Assembly: GCF_024519315.1 (NCBI RefSeq) | Contig: NZ_JANIIC010000033.1 | Span: 48,574 to 112,573 of the forward strand | DNA from: Streptomyces malaysiensis subsp. samsunensis | GTDB lineage: Bacteria > Actinomycetota > Actinomycetes > Streptomycetales > Streptomycetaceae | Length of the DNA stretch: 64,000 bases | Direction of reading: 5' to 3' | In this document: one piece after another, positions 51,552 to 59,877 of the stretch | Numbering within the stretch: position 1 is the first letter of the stretch | How the letters are laid out: the number at the start of each line of letters is the position of its first letter | Notes under the pieces: generated by a model | The model's input: the letters and a program-made list of their open reading frames with translations, nothing else | What the model was told of the DNA's origin: nothing | Databases searched by the model: none | Position numbers and translations under genes: made by a program

Positions 51552-53831
51552 GTGGCGGACACAGGCCGCTTGGAGAGGCCGCGCGGGATAGCCGCGCGAG
51601 CGGGCAGTTGGAGTGCCCGGCACCGGTGGGCGGCGGTCGGGGGCTGGGTGCTGCTGGTCATCCTCGCCCTGGCCGTCGGCTCGATGACGGGCCGGGTGGA
51701 TGTGTCGGACAGCGAGCAGGTTCCGGGCGAGTCCGGGCGCGTCTCGATGATTCTCGACAAGGCGGGCATTGACGAAGCGGCCGGAGAAACCGTACTGATC
51801 CAGGCGAAGGGCGGCGGGCTCACCGCGAACGACCCGGCCTTCCGCGAGGCGGTCGACGCGGTGATCGCCGGAGTGCGCGACACCGGCAAGGTGACCACTC
51901 CCCACTCCCCGTACGAGACGAAGACCATCTCCGCCGACCGGCGCTCCGCGCTGGTGCAGTTCGAGATGCGCGGCGACCCGGAGAAGGCGTCGGAGCACAT
52001 CCAGCCGGTCCTGGACGCGGTGGACAAGGCGCAGGACCGCCACCAGGACCTGCGGATCGAGGAGTTCGGCGACGCCAGCGGCCAGAAGGCGTTCGACGAC
52101 GCGTTCGGCGACGACTTCACCCAGGCCGAGTTCTCCGCGCTGCCGGTGGCCCTGGGCATTCTGCTGATCGTCTTCGGTGCGCTGGTGGCCGCGCTGCTGC
52201 CGGTGCTGCTCGCGATGACCGCGTTCCTGGCCACCACCGGTCTGGTGGCGGTGGTCAGCCACTGGGTGCATATGAGCGACACCGCCAACTCCGTGATGCT
52301 GCTGGTGGGGCTGGCCGTCGGCGTCGACTACTGCCTGTTCTACCTGCGCCGGGAGCGTGAGGAGCGGGCCGCCGGACGGGACGCGCAGACCGCGCTGCGG
52401 GTCGCGGCGGCCACCTCCGGCCGCGCCATCCTGGTCTCGGGTGTCACGGTGATCGTGGCGATGGCGGGCATGCTCTTCACCGGCATCGCGGAGTTCAAGG
52501 CGATGGGGCTCGCCACCTTGATGGTGGTGGCGGTGGCGATGGTCGGCTCGGTGACGGTGCTGCCCGCGCTGCTCTCGCTGCTCGGTGAGCGGGTGGAGAA
52601 GGGCCGGCTGCCGTTCCCGACCCGCGCCAAGCGGCGCAGCGGCACCGAGAGCAGGATCTGGCGCGCCGTCCTCCGTCCGGTGCTGCGCCGCCCCAAGCTG
52701 TCGCTGGCCCTCGCCGGTGGCGCGCTGATCGCGCTGGCCGTCCCCGCCGTGGGGATGAACACCGCGAACCTCACGCTGGACCAGGAGTTCGGCGACCGGC
52801 TGCCGGTCGTGAACGCGTACAACCACATCGACGAGGCGTTCCCGGGCGGATCCGACCCGGCCAGGGTCGTGGTGAAGGCGGACGACATCGACTCGCCGCC
52901 GGTGCGCGACGCCATCGCCCGCTTCCGCACCGAGGCCGTGGCGAAGGGCGCCTCCAAGGGCCCGGTCGAGGTGACCGTCCACCGCGAGCAGGACCTGGCC
53001 GTGGTGGAGGTCCCGCTGATCGGCGGCTCGGACGAGGGCAAGGCCGAGAAGAGCCTGGACGTGCTGCGGAACGAGGTGCGCCCGGCGACACTCGGTGCGG
53101 TGGACGGGGTGGACGCCCCCATCGGCGGTTCGACCGCCTCCTCCAAGGACTTCAACGACAAGCTCGGCTCGGCCGTCGCCCCGGTCTTCGCCTTCGTGGT
53201 GGTCTTCGCCTTCCTGCTGATGCTGATGTCCTTCCGGTCCCTCACCATCGCCGTGACCTCCATCGTGCTCAACCTGCTGTCGGTGGGCGCCGCGTACGGC
53301 ATCCTCACCGCGGTCTTCCAGCACGGCTGGGGCGCGGGGCTGGTCGGCGCGGAGGGCGTGGGCGCGATCGTGTCCTGGCTGCCGCTGTTCCTCTTCGTGA
53401 TCCTGTTCGGACTGAGCATGGACTACCACGTCTTCGTGGTCTCCCGGATCCGCGAGGCGCGCCTGGCCGGCCGCACCACCAAGGACGCGGTGGTGCACGG
53501 CGTGGTGACCACGGCGGGCGTGGTCACCAGCGCCGCCGTCATCATGGTCGCGGTGTTCTCCATCTTCGGAACGCTGTCGATGCAGTCCATGAAGCAGATG
53601 GGCGTGGGCCTCGCGGCCGCGGTCCTCATCGACGCCACCGTCATCCGCGGAGTGCTCCTCCCGGCCGCGATGTCGCTGCTGGACGAGCGCAACTGGTACC
53701 TGCCGAAGTGGCTGCGGTGGCTCCCGGACCTCGCCCATGACGAGCCCGCCCCGGCCCAGCGGCCCACCACTCCGGTGGGCGCCGCCCCGAGGCCGGACGC
53801 GGACGAACAGCGCCGGCACGCCGGCGTCTGA
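51552..53831 (+). CDS. MMPL family transporter
   Basis: 759-aa RND/MMPL-type membrane transporter with two repeats of one plus five helices each. The first helix follows residue 28 (GWVLLVILALAVGSM); an extracytoplasmic loop then leads to helices including LPVALGILLIVFGALVAALL and the VGVDYCLFYLRREREERAAG motif. The second half has GLSMDYHVFVVSRIREARLA, the proton-relay-type Asp-Tyr motif. Such proteins export lipids or small molecules; the cargo is unknown. Start GTG 51552 behind AAGGGGATGTC. Confidence 0.93.
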   Translation: MADTGRLERPRGIAARAGSWSARHRWAAVGGWVLLVILALAVGSMTGRVDVSDSEQVPGESGRVSMILDKAGIDEAAGETVLIQAKGGGLTANDPAFREAVDAVIAGVRDTGKVTTPHSPYETKTISADRRSALVQFEMRGDPEKASEHIQPVLDAVDKAQDRHQDLRIEEFGDASGQKAFDDAFGDDFTQAEFSALPVALGILLIVFGALVAALLPVLLAMTAFLATTGLVAVVSHWVHMSDTANSVMLLVGLAVGVDYCLFYLRREREERAAGRDAQTALRVAAATSGRAILVSGVTVIVAMAGMLFTGIAEFKAMGLATLMVVAVAMVGSVTVLPALLSLLGERVEKGRLPFPTRAKRRSGTESRIWRAVLRPVLRRPKLSLALAGGALIALAVPAVGMNTANLTLDQEFGDRLPVVNAYNHIDEAFPGGSDPARVVVKADDIDSPPVRDAIARFRTEAVAKGASKGPVEVTVHREQDLAVVEVPLIGGSDEGKAEKSLDVLRNEVRPATLGAVDGVDAPIGGSTASSKDFNDKLGSAVAPVFAFVVVFAFLLMLMSFRSLTIAVTSIVLNLLSVGAAYGILTAVFQHGWGAGLVGAEGVGAIVSWLPLFLFVILFGLSMDYHVFVVSRIREARLAGRTTKDAVVHGVVTTAGVVTSAAVIMVAVFSIFGTLSMQSMKQMGVGLAAAVLIDATVIRGVLLPAAMSLLDERNWYLPKWLRWLPDLAHDEPAPAQRPTTPVGAAPRPDADEQRRHAGV

Positions 53832-54087
53832 CCGCGCCACGCGCCCGTACGGCTCCATACGGCTCCGTGCGCCCCTGTACGCCCCAGTACGACCGACGAC
53901 CGGTCACATGGCCTTCGGGCCGGGTGACCGGTTCGGCGTGTTCGGGGTGAGTGTTCGGCGTGGGGGCGTGGGTCGCGCGTCGAAAAGGCGTTGCGGGATG
54001 TCCGGGGCGATCCGTACGGTGCGGGGGATACGGCGGAGATCCGCATACGCGTCATTTCGCGTACGCGCGCACGGGAGGAGTGCACCG

Positions 54088-54249
54088 ATGGGCGGAAGTC
54101 CCGGCATCGGCGTGTTCACCCGCATCACCCGCGGCTGTGCCGGGGTGGCGTGTGCGTGCGCCTCTTCTCCTTCGCCTGCCCGCCGCCCGCGGCGCGGCCC
54201 CGGTGCCCTGGCCGGCCCGGACGCGCCCGGTGTCTCTCCGAGTCTGTGA
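54088..54249 (+). CDS. 53-aa candidate leader ORF upstream of the Erm-type gene
   Basis: ORF starting MGGSPGIGVFTRITRGCAGV behind a strong GGGAGGAG site (54073-54080), ending 227 bp before the methylase start. Inducible erm genes often have short leader peptides that stall ribosomes in the presence of macrolides; this ORF is longer than the usual 10-25 residues and has no proven stalling motif, so the call is tentative. The rest of 53832-54475 is repetitive GC-rich DNA with hairpins. Confidence 0.4.
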   Translation: MGGSPGIGVFTRITRGCAGVACACASSPSPARRPRRGPGALAGPDAPGVSPSL

Positions 54250-54416
54250 GCCGTTCGCCGTCGAGGTGTTCGAGGTGCCCGAGGGATTTCCTCGGCCTCG
54301 GCCCGAGCGGCTGACTCGCCGGACTTTCCATCGGTCTCTCACCGTGAGCTGATCCCGTACCTCCACGCGCCCTCGGCCAGGGCCCCCGCCAGTCCAGGAA
54401 TCACTCGTTCCGGGAC

Positions 54417-54450
54417 GGGCGGCAGGGCCCGTTCCGCGCTGCTGCCGCCC
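54417..54450 (+). promoter_or_regulatory. hairpin just upstream of the Erm-type ribosome-binding site
   Basis: Perfect 9-bp stem GGGCGGCAG / CTGCCGCCC with a 16-nt loop, ending 10 bp before the GAAAGGA of the methylase gene. A smaller hairpin, CCGAGG-GATTT-CCTCGG, lies at 54279-54295. The position suits a transcription or translation attenuator. Confidence 0.45.
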
Positions 54451-54475
54451 GCCCGGCCCCGAAAGGACCGTGGCC

Positions 54476-55429
54476 GTGGCCCGCAATCGACACCATCCCC
54501 ATGCCCTGCGCGGGGGCGAACCGCGCCGTACCGAACCGCGCCGTACGGAAGCCCCCCGTACCGAATCGCGCCGTACCGAACGCGACCGCGCGAGGCGTGC
54601 GTACGGGCAGAACTTCCTCGCCGACCCGGGCGCCGTCGCCCGCGTCGTACGCGCCGCCCGCCCCGGGCCCGGCGACCTCCTGGTGGAGGTCGGCGCGGGC
54701 AAGGGGGCGCTCACCGAGGCGCTGGCTCCGCACTGCCGTGAGCTGATCAGCTATGAGATCGACCGCCATCTGATCCCGGGGCTGCGGGAGCGGCTCGCCC
54801 GCCATCCGCGGGTCCGGGTCATGCACCGGGACTTCCTGACCGCGGCGCCGCCGCGCGAGCCGTTCGCCCTGGTCGGCAATGTGCCCTACGCCCGGACCGC
54901 CGAGATCGTGGCCTGGGCGCTGCGGGCGGTGCCCAGGCTGACCTCGGCGACACTGCTCACGCAGGCGGAGTACGCCCGTAAGCGCACCGGGGACTACGGC
55001 CGTTGGTCCCTGCTGACCGTGCGGTCCTGGCCGGAGGTCGAGTGGCGGCTGTGCGGGCTGGTGGACCGTACCGCCTTCCGGCCGGTGCCCGCCGTGGACG
55101 GCGGGATCCTGCGGCTGACCCGGCGGCCGCAATCGCTGCTCACCGACCCGGTGGCCCGGTCCGCCTACGCGGACCTGGTCGAGCTGGGCTTCACCGGGGT
55201 CGGTGGCTCGCTCCACGCGTCACTGCGCCGGGTCTGCCCCGCCCGAGCGGTCGACCGGGCGTGCCGGGCGGCCGGGCTGGGGCGGGAGGTGGTGGTGGCG
55301 TACGTGACGCCGGAGCAGTGGCTGGTCCTCGCTCAGGAGTTGACCGCGGTGGTGGCCGGGAAGCGATCGGCCGCTTCGAAGGAGTTGATGGTGCGGGTGA
55401 AGTCCCGGGTGGACAACAGCAACTTGTAG
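54476..55429 (+). CDS. 23S rRNA adenine N6-methyltransferase, Erm family
   Basis: 317-aa SAM-dependent dimethyltransferase. A charged N-terminus with PRRTE-type repeats (about residues 20-38) leads to the Erm/KsgA core: YGQNFLADPGAVARVVRAA, SAM motif LLVEVGAGKGALTEAL, the acidic contact ISYEIDRHL, the catalytic NVPY motif (ALVGNVPYARTAEIV), and the C-terminal helical lobe. Erm enzymes methylate A2058 and give MLS-type resistance; KsgA is less likely given the Arg-rich N-terminus and streptomycete context. GTG 54476 is 8 bp from GGA of GAAAGGA; GTG 54470 is an alternative. The 3' end overlaps the opposing gene by 97 bp. Confidence 0.87.
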   Translation: MARNRHHPHALRGGEPRRTEPRRTEAPRTESRRTERDRARRAYGQNFLADPGAVARVVRAARPGPGDLLVEVGAGKGALTEALAPHCRELISYEIDRHLIPGLRERLARHPRVRVMHRDFLTAAPPREPFALVGNVPYARTAEIVAWALRAVPRLTSATLLTQAEYARKRTGDYGRWSLLTVRSWPEVEWRLCGLVDRTAFRPVPAVDGGILRLTRRPQSLLTDPVARSAYADLVELGFTGVGGSLHASLRRVCPARAVDRACRAAGLGREVVVAYVTPEQWLVLAQELTAVVAGKRSAASKELMVRVKSRVDNSNL

Positions 55430-56382
55430 ATGATGGCCAGCTCGAAGACGAGCAGCAGCGCACCCGATACGACGGTCGTCGCCACCACCGCGTCCAGGGC
55501 CGGGCCGATGATGAACACGCCCATCTGGAACTCGATACCGCTGATGAGATGAGCGCGGATGCGGTGGCGCTGTAGGAGGTTCCGGCACCGGACCCACCAC
55601 GGGAACCGGCGCCGGAACTCCTGGTGCAGATCGACGACGGCGGGGCGGCGCGGGGTCGGTACCTGGACCGGGGCCTCGGCGCCGGCCCCGGCGCCGGTCC
55701 CGGCCGCGGCCGGGGTGCCCGGGGCCGCCGTGGCCTCCACGGCGGCCACCGGCTCCAGGGGAGCCACCGTGTCGCGGTCCGTCTCCAGATCGGCCTCGGG
55801 GTTCTCCCGCAGCAGGTCCTCCATGAAGGCCAGTTCGGCCTGGTTCTCGGCCTTGCGGGCGGCCCGCATCCGGGCCTTGATCTGCTTGCGCATCCCGTGC
55901 CGGATCTTGAAGATCTCCAGCGAGTCGATGTAGCGCAGCGCGTCCAGGGAGGCGACGGCCAGCGCCAGCCACAGATAGAGGACGTCGTCCGTGCGCGCGT
56001 ACTGGCCGCCCATCAGGGCGATCGAGCAGACCAGCACCCGGATCCGGTCGAAGACGAAGTCCAGCCAGGCCCCGAAGACCGAGCCGGTGCCGGTCAGCCG
56101 GGCCAGCTTGCCGTCCATGCAGTCGAAGATGAAGCTCACGTGGTAGAGCACGGCCCCGAGCAGCAGCCATCTCCAGTCGCCCTGGGCGAAGCAGGCGGCG
56201 GAGCCGAGGCCCACCAGGAACGCACCCCAGGTGAGTTGGTTGGGGGTGGCCCGGGTGTACCTGGCGGTCCAACGGACCAGCGGTGTGGCCACCGGGTCCA
56301 CGAGCATGACGGTCCACCACGCGTCTCGCTTCTTCTCGGTGATCCGGCGGACCTCGGCGAGCGGTGGAATGTCTCGGGGCAT
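55333..56382 (-). CDS. CDP-alcohol phosphatidyltransferase family protein
   Basis: 349-aa integral membrane enzyme that transfers a phosphatidyl group from CDP-diacylglycerol (or a related donor) to an alcohol. The diagnostic motif D-x2-DG-x2-AR-x8-G-x3-D-x3-D is complete (CMDGKLARLTGTGSVFGAWL). About six helices are interrupted by a ~90-residue hydrophilic, Ala/Pro/Gly-rich loop (about 175-265), which is unusual for the family. ATG 56382 follows AGGAAG. The 3' end lies inside the Erm gene's 3' end on the other strand. Confidence 0.9.
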   Translation of the reverse strand: MPRDIPPLAEVRRITEKKRDAWWTVMLVDPVATPLVRWTARYTRATPNQLTWGAFLVGLGSAACFAQGDWRWLLLGAVLYHVSFIFDCMDGKLARLTGTGSVFGAWLDFVFDRIRVLVCSIALMGGQYARTDDVLYLWLALAVASLDALRYIDSLEIFKIRHGMRKQIKARMRAARKAENQAELAFMEDLLRENPEADLETDRDTVAPLEPVAAVEATAAPGTPAAAGTGAGAGAEAPVQVPTPRRPAVVDLHQEFRRRFPWWVRCRNLLQRHRIRAHLISGIEFQMGVFIIGPALDAVVATTVVSGALLLVFELAIIYKLLLSTRDFTRTINSFEAADRFPATTAVNS

Positions 56383-56534
56383 GGTCAATCTTCCTGGCGT
56401 TCGAAAGGAGTTCACCTGAAGCTAAGAAGTTGTTAAGAGAAAGGACAAGATCGGGCAAGGGCAACCTTTGCCAAGGGGTATCGGTCTGCTTGGAGGACCG
56501 GGTCCATGGCACGACCAGGCGCGCGTACCGGGAT

Positions 56535-57821
56535 CTACCGCTGGTAGCGGGCCAGCACCAGATTTCCGTCCTCGACCAGCCGTTTCCGCAGCTCCGCCAT
56601 GCCGATCGCCCCGCTGTAGTACTCCTGGAGCGCCGGGGTGGCCACCTTGTCCTTCCACTCCGGATAGCCGCGCACCGACTGGGCGGGCGCCGGGCGCAGC
56701 CGTCCGGCCAGGGCGGCGCCGGTGGCCCAGCCGTGGCGGCGGGTGCGCAGGGCGGGGTCCCGCAGCGCGGTCACGCCCGTGGGGAGCATCCAGTCGCCCC
56801 TGGCCAGCCGCACCATATGCGGTGGGCGCAGGAAGAAGTCGATGAAGCGGACCGCCTCGCGCCGGTACGGGCTGTCGGCGGCGATGGACAGCGTCTGCGG
56901 GCTCACCCCCTGCCGCTGGTCGCCGCCGGGCCCGGCCGGGGAGGGCAGTACGGTCCAGGCGAAACCCTCGGGCGCCTGCTGCACGATCTGCTGGCGGTAG
57001 GAGAAGCCGAGCGGCACCATCGCGTACTTCCCGCCGAAAAAGCCGGGGAGGGTGTCGGAGCCGCCCATGCCGAGGGTGGTCCGCGCGGCGCTGCGGTCGC
57101 CGCCCAACTGGTCGTGGATGACACGGGGCACCCGCCGGTCCGCGGCGTCGAACCGGACGGTGACCTTGCCGTCCGCGCCCCGGTGGAAGACCTTGCCGCC
57201 GGTGGAGAGGGAGAGGTTGAGGGTCGCGGAGACAGGCTCCTTGAGCGGCCAGGCCACACCGTATGTCCCGTCCCGGGTCAGCTCCCCGGCGGCGTCCTCG
57301 AACTCGGCCCAGCTCCACGGCCGTTGAGGCGTGGGGATCCGCACCCGGGCCCGCTCCAGCAGGGCGCGGTTGGCGATGAGCACGCGGGGCTCCTGGAGGA
57401 ACGGCACACCGTGGACGCCGCCGCCGAAGGTGGCGGTCTGCCAGGTCCGGGCCGGGATCTCGGCCTTGAGCCGCCGGGGCAGCAGATCGGTGAGATCGGC
57501 GAGATAGCCGCCGTAGGCGAAGTCGGCGAGGTCGTCGGTGGCGTCATGGATGATGTCGGGCGCCTCACCGCCCTCGAAGGAGGTGAGCAGCTGGTCGTGG
57601 ACGGCGTCCCAGCTGCCCTGTACGTATTCGACCCGGATGTCGGGGTGGGCCGCGTTCCACTCCCCCACCAGCTGTTTGTTGGCCGCCACGGACTCCTTCT
57701 GCCAGGCCAGGGACTGAAAGCGGAGGGTGATCCGGCCGCCGGTGGCCCGCCGCCGCTCGGGCGCGCAGGCGGACAGCAGCGTTCCGGTGGCGGACGCGGC
57801 CAGCAGTGTGCGGCGGCGCAT
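56535..57821 (-). CDS. carbohydrate ABC transporter substrate-binding lipoprotein
   Basis: 428-aa family-1 solute-binding lipoprotein: MRRRTLLAASATGTLLSACA gives a Tat/Sec-type signal with lipobox LSAC, and the mature domain is typical (SFEGGEAPDIIHDATDDLAD; AVRFIDFFLRPPHMVRLARG). Three in-frame ATGs 27 bp apart (57875, 57848, 57821) come from a triplicated junction. The last was chosen because it starts directly at the signal peptide; the first is coupled to the permease stop (TGATG). The sugar is unknown. Confidence 0.88.
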   Translation of the reverse strand: MRRRTLLAASATGTLLSACAPERRRATGGRITLRFQSLAWQKESVAANKQLVGEWNAAHPDIRVEYVQGSWDAVHDQLLTSFEGGEAPDIIHDATDDLADFAYGGYLADLTDLLPRRLKAEIPARTWQTATFGGGVHGVPFLQEPRVLIANRALLERARVRIPTPQRPWSWAEFEDAAGELTRDGTYGVAWPLKEPVSATLNLSLSTGGKVFHRGADGKVTVRFDAADRRVPRVIHDQLGGDRSAARTTLGMGGSDTLPGFFGGKYAMVPLGFSYRQQIVQQAPEGFAWTVLPSPAGPGGDQRQGVSPQTLSIAADSPYRREAVRFIDFFLRPPHMVRLARGDWMLPTGVTALRDPALRTRRHGWATGAALAGRLRPAPAQSVRGYPEWKDKVATPALQEYYSGAIGMAELRKRLVEDGNLVLARYQR

Positions 57822-57890
57822 CAGTGCTTCACCGCCGCGGCTCCGCATCAGTGCTTCACCGCCGCGGCTCCGCATCAGTGCTTCACCGCC
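57818..57890. repeat. 27-bp tandem triplication at the permease/SBP gene junction
   Basis: Two exact 27-bp copies (57818-57844, 57845-57871) and a third matching for its first 19 bp. Each contains the permease's last codons, its stop and an overlapping ATG (GGTGAAGCACTGATG on the minus strand). The unit is 9 codons, so the binding-protein frame is kept. Confidence 0.9.
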
Positions 57891-58726
57891 CCGGCCAGGG
57901 TGCCGCTGGTGATCCGGCGCTGGATGACCGCGAACAGCACGAGCGAGGGCAGCGTCGCCAGCAGTGAGGCGGCGGCGAGCGGGCCGAGGTCGGCCACGCC
58001 CTCGGTTCCGATGAAGTGAGTGAGGATGACCGGCATCGTCTGTTTCCGCGGGGATTTGAGTAGGACGAGCGCGAAGAAGAACTCGTTCCAGGCGGTGAGG
58101 AAGGCGAAGAGGGCGGTGGCCACGATGCCGGGGGCCAGCAGCGGGACGGTGACCGATATCAGCGTCCGCAGCCTGCCCGCGCCGTCCACCGCCGCGGCCT
58201 CCTCCAACTCGCGTGGTACGGCCCGTGCGTACCCGGCCAGCATCCACAGCGCGAACGGCAGCGACCACACCACATACACCATGATCAGCCCGGCGAGGGA
58301 GTCGATCAGCCGGACCTCCTTGAGCACCAGGAACAGCGGGATGATCACCAGGACGAAGGGGAACGCCTGGCTGACCACGATCCAGCCGGTGGCCGCCCGG
58401 GACAGCCGGGAGCGGTGGTGCCGGGCCATCACATAGGCCATCGGGGTGGCGATGACGACGGTGATGGCCGCAGCGGCGAGGGAGGCGATCAGGCTGTTGC
58501 CCGCGGACCGCAGCAGCGGCTGCTCCTCGAACGCCTGGCGGAAGTTGTCGAGAGTGGGATGGTCGGGGATCCAGCCGGGGTGGAGGCTCGCCAGTTCACG
58601 CGGCGGTTTGAAGGCGGTGGAGACCAGCCACAGCAGCGGGAAGGCGAGGAAGACCATATAGCCGAGGAGCGCGAGGTACTGGCCGGTGCGGGCCGCCCGG
58701 CGCCCGGCGGTGGCGCGGGGGCTCAT
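57875..58726 (-). CDS. carbohydrate ABC transporter permease (MalG-like)
   Basis: 283-aa permease with about six helices (YLALLGYMVFLAFPLLWLVS; FPFVLVIIPLFLVL). The EAA loop is ELEEAAAVDGAGRLRTLISV, near residue 190. The ATG overlaps the stop of the other permease gene (ATGA), and the stop overlaps the first possible start of the binding-protein gene (TGATG), so all three are coupled. No ATPase is encoded here; a shared MsiK-type ATPase is expected in streptomycetes (known for the family). Confidence 0.93.
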   Translation of the reverse strand: MSPRATAGRRAARTGQYLALLGYMVFLAFPLLWLVSTAFKPPRELASLHPGWIPDHPTLDNFRQAFEEQPLLRSAGNSLIASLAAAAITVVIATPMAYVMARHHRSRLSRAATGWIVVSQAFPFVLVIIPLFLVLKEVRLIDSLAGLIMVYVVWSLPFALWMLAGYARAVPRELEEAAAVDGAGRLRTLISVTVPLLAPGIVATALFAFLTAWNEFFFALVLLKSPRKQTMPVILTHFIGTEGVADLGPLAAASLLATLPSLVLFAVIQRRITSGTLAGAVKH

Positions 58727-59670
58727 GCGTCGTCCCCCTTCAGCCGGGCGACGAGATGGACGGCCAGCAGGATCGAGACCACCGCCACCAGCACACACCC
58801 CATCGCCGCGGCATAGCCGAACTGGCCATAGCGAAACGCTTCTTCATAGGCGAAGAGCATCGGTAGCCGGGTACGGCCACCGGGTCCACCGCCCGTCAGG
58901 ACGTAGACCAGCGCGAAGGAATTCACGTTCCAGATGAAGCTGAGCGCGCTGATGGCGAGCGCGATGGGCCTGATGGCGGGCCAGGTGACGGCGCGGAAGC
59001 GGCGCCAGGCACCGGCGCCGTCCATGGCCGCGGCCTCGTGCAGTTCGCGTGGCACATGCGAGAGCCCGGCCAGCAGGGTGACCGTGACCTGCGGAAGGCT
59101 CGCCCAGATGCCGACCACGACGACGGCGGGCAGGGCGGTGGACAGACTGCCGAGCCAGTCGCGGTGGATGCCCAGCGTCTCATTGAGCAGCCCCGCGTCG
59201 GGGTGGTAGACCAGCCGCCACATGATGCCGACCACGACCTCCGGCATCGCCCAGGGCACGATCGCGAGCGCCCGCGCCAGCCAGCGGAACCGCAGGTTCT
59301 GATTGAGCAGCAGCGCGAGGCCGAGCGCGAGCAGGAACTGCGGTACGGAGACGGCGACCGCCCACACCAGGCCGATCCGGAAGGACTCCCAGAAGAGGGT
59401 GTCGCGCAGCAGATCCTGGAAGTTGAGCAGCCCGATCCACTGGGTGGGCTCGGTGCGGCCCGCCTGGGAGTCGGTGAAGGCGAGCGCGATGCCGTAGAGC
59501 AGCGGGCCGACGCTGAGCAGGAGGATCGGGATCAGCGCGGGGAGGACCAGGAACCACGTCCCGTGGCGGTGCGCCGCGACGCGGCTGCCCGGCCGCTTGC
59601 CGGGAGCGGCTGACGGGTGTTCGGCGGAGCCCTCGCCCGAGCGCGCGGAGGCGGCGGTCACGGGTACCAA
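58723..59670 (-). CDS. carbohydrate ABC transporter permease (MalF-like)
   Basis: 315-aa permease: WFLVLPALIPILLLSVGPLL as the first helix, then about five more, with the EAA loop ELHEAAAMDGAGAWRRFRAV. It is the first gene of a permease-permease-binding protein operon, so the usual order with the binding protein first is reversed. Start TTG 59670 is 8 bp from AAGGAGG; GTG 59661 is the alternative. It is divergent from the APH-like gene. Confidence 0.9.
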   Translation of the reverse strand: MVPVTAASARSGEGSAEHPSAAPGKRPGSRVAAHRHGTWFLVLPALIPILLLSVGPLLYGIALAFTDSQAGRTEPTQWIGLLNFQDLLRDTLFWESFRIGLVWAVAVSVPQFLLALGLALLLNQNLRFRWLARALAIVPWAMPEVVVGIMWRLVYHPDAGLLNETLGIHRDWLGSLSTALPAVVVVGIWASLPQVTVTLLAGLSHVPRELHEAAAMDGAGAWRRFRAVTWPAIRPIALAISALSFIWNVNSFALVYVLTGGGPGGRTRLPMLFAYEEAFRYGQFGYAAAMGCVLVAVVSILLAVHLVARLKGDDA

Positions 59671-59877
59671 CGGCGCGGCCTCCTTCGGACACGGTGGGAG
59701 GGCGGCCCGGGTGGGAGAGCCCACGTCATCGTGCGGAGGGCGGACGGCGCAGTCAAGCGGTTCATCTGAGGCAGCCGGCGCGGCGCCCGGTGCGGCATCC
59801 GGCGTAGGACCCGACGTGACACTGGCCGCGGGACCCGATGCGAGACTTGGGCGGCACGGACACGAGGAGTGAGGGGT

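Noticed and set aside
54476..55429. KsgA (16S rRNA dimethyladenosine transferase) as identity of the methylase
   Set aside because: The Arg-rich repeated N-terminus, lone context and possible leader fit Erm better; KsgA is usually found with housekeeping genes, though motifs alone cannot fully exclude it.
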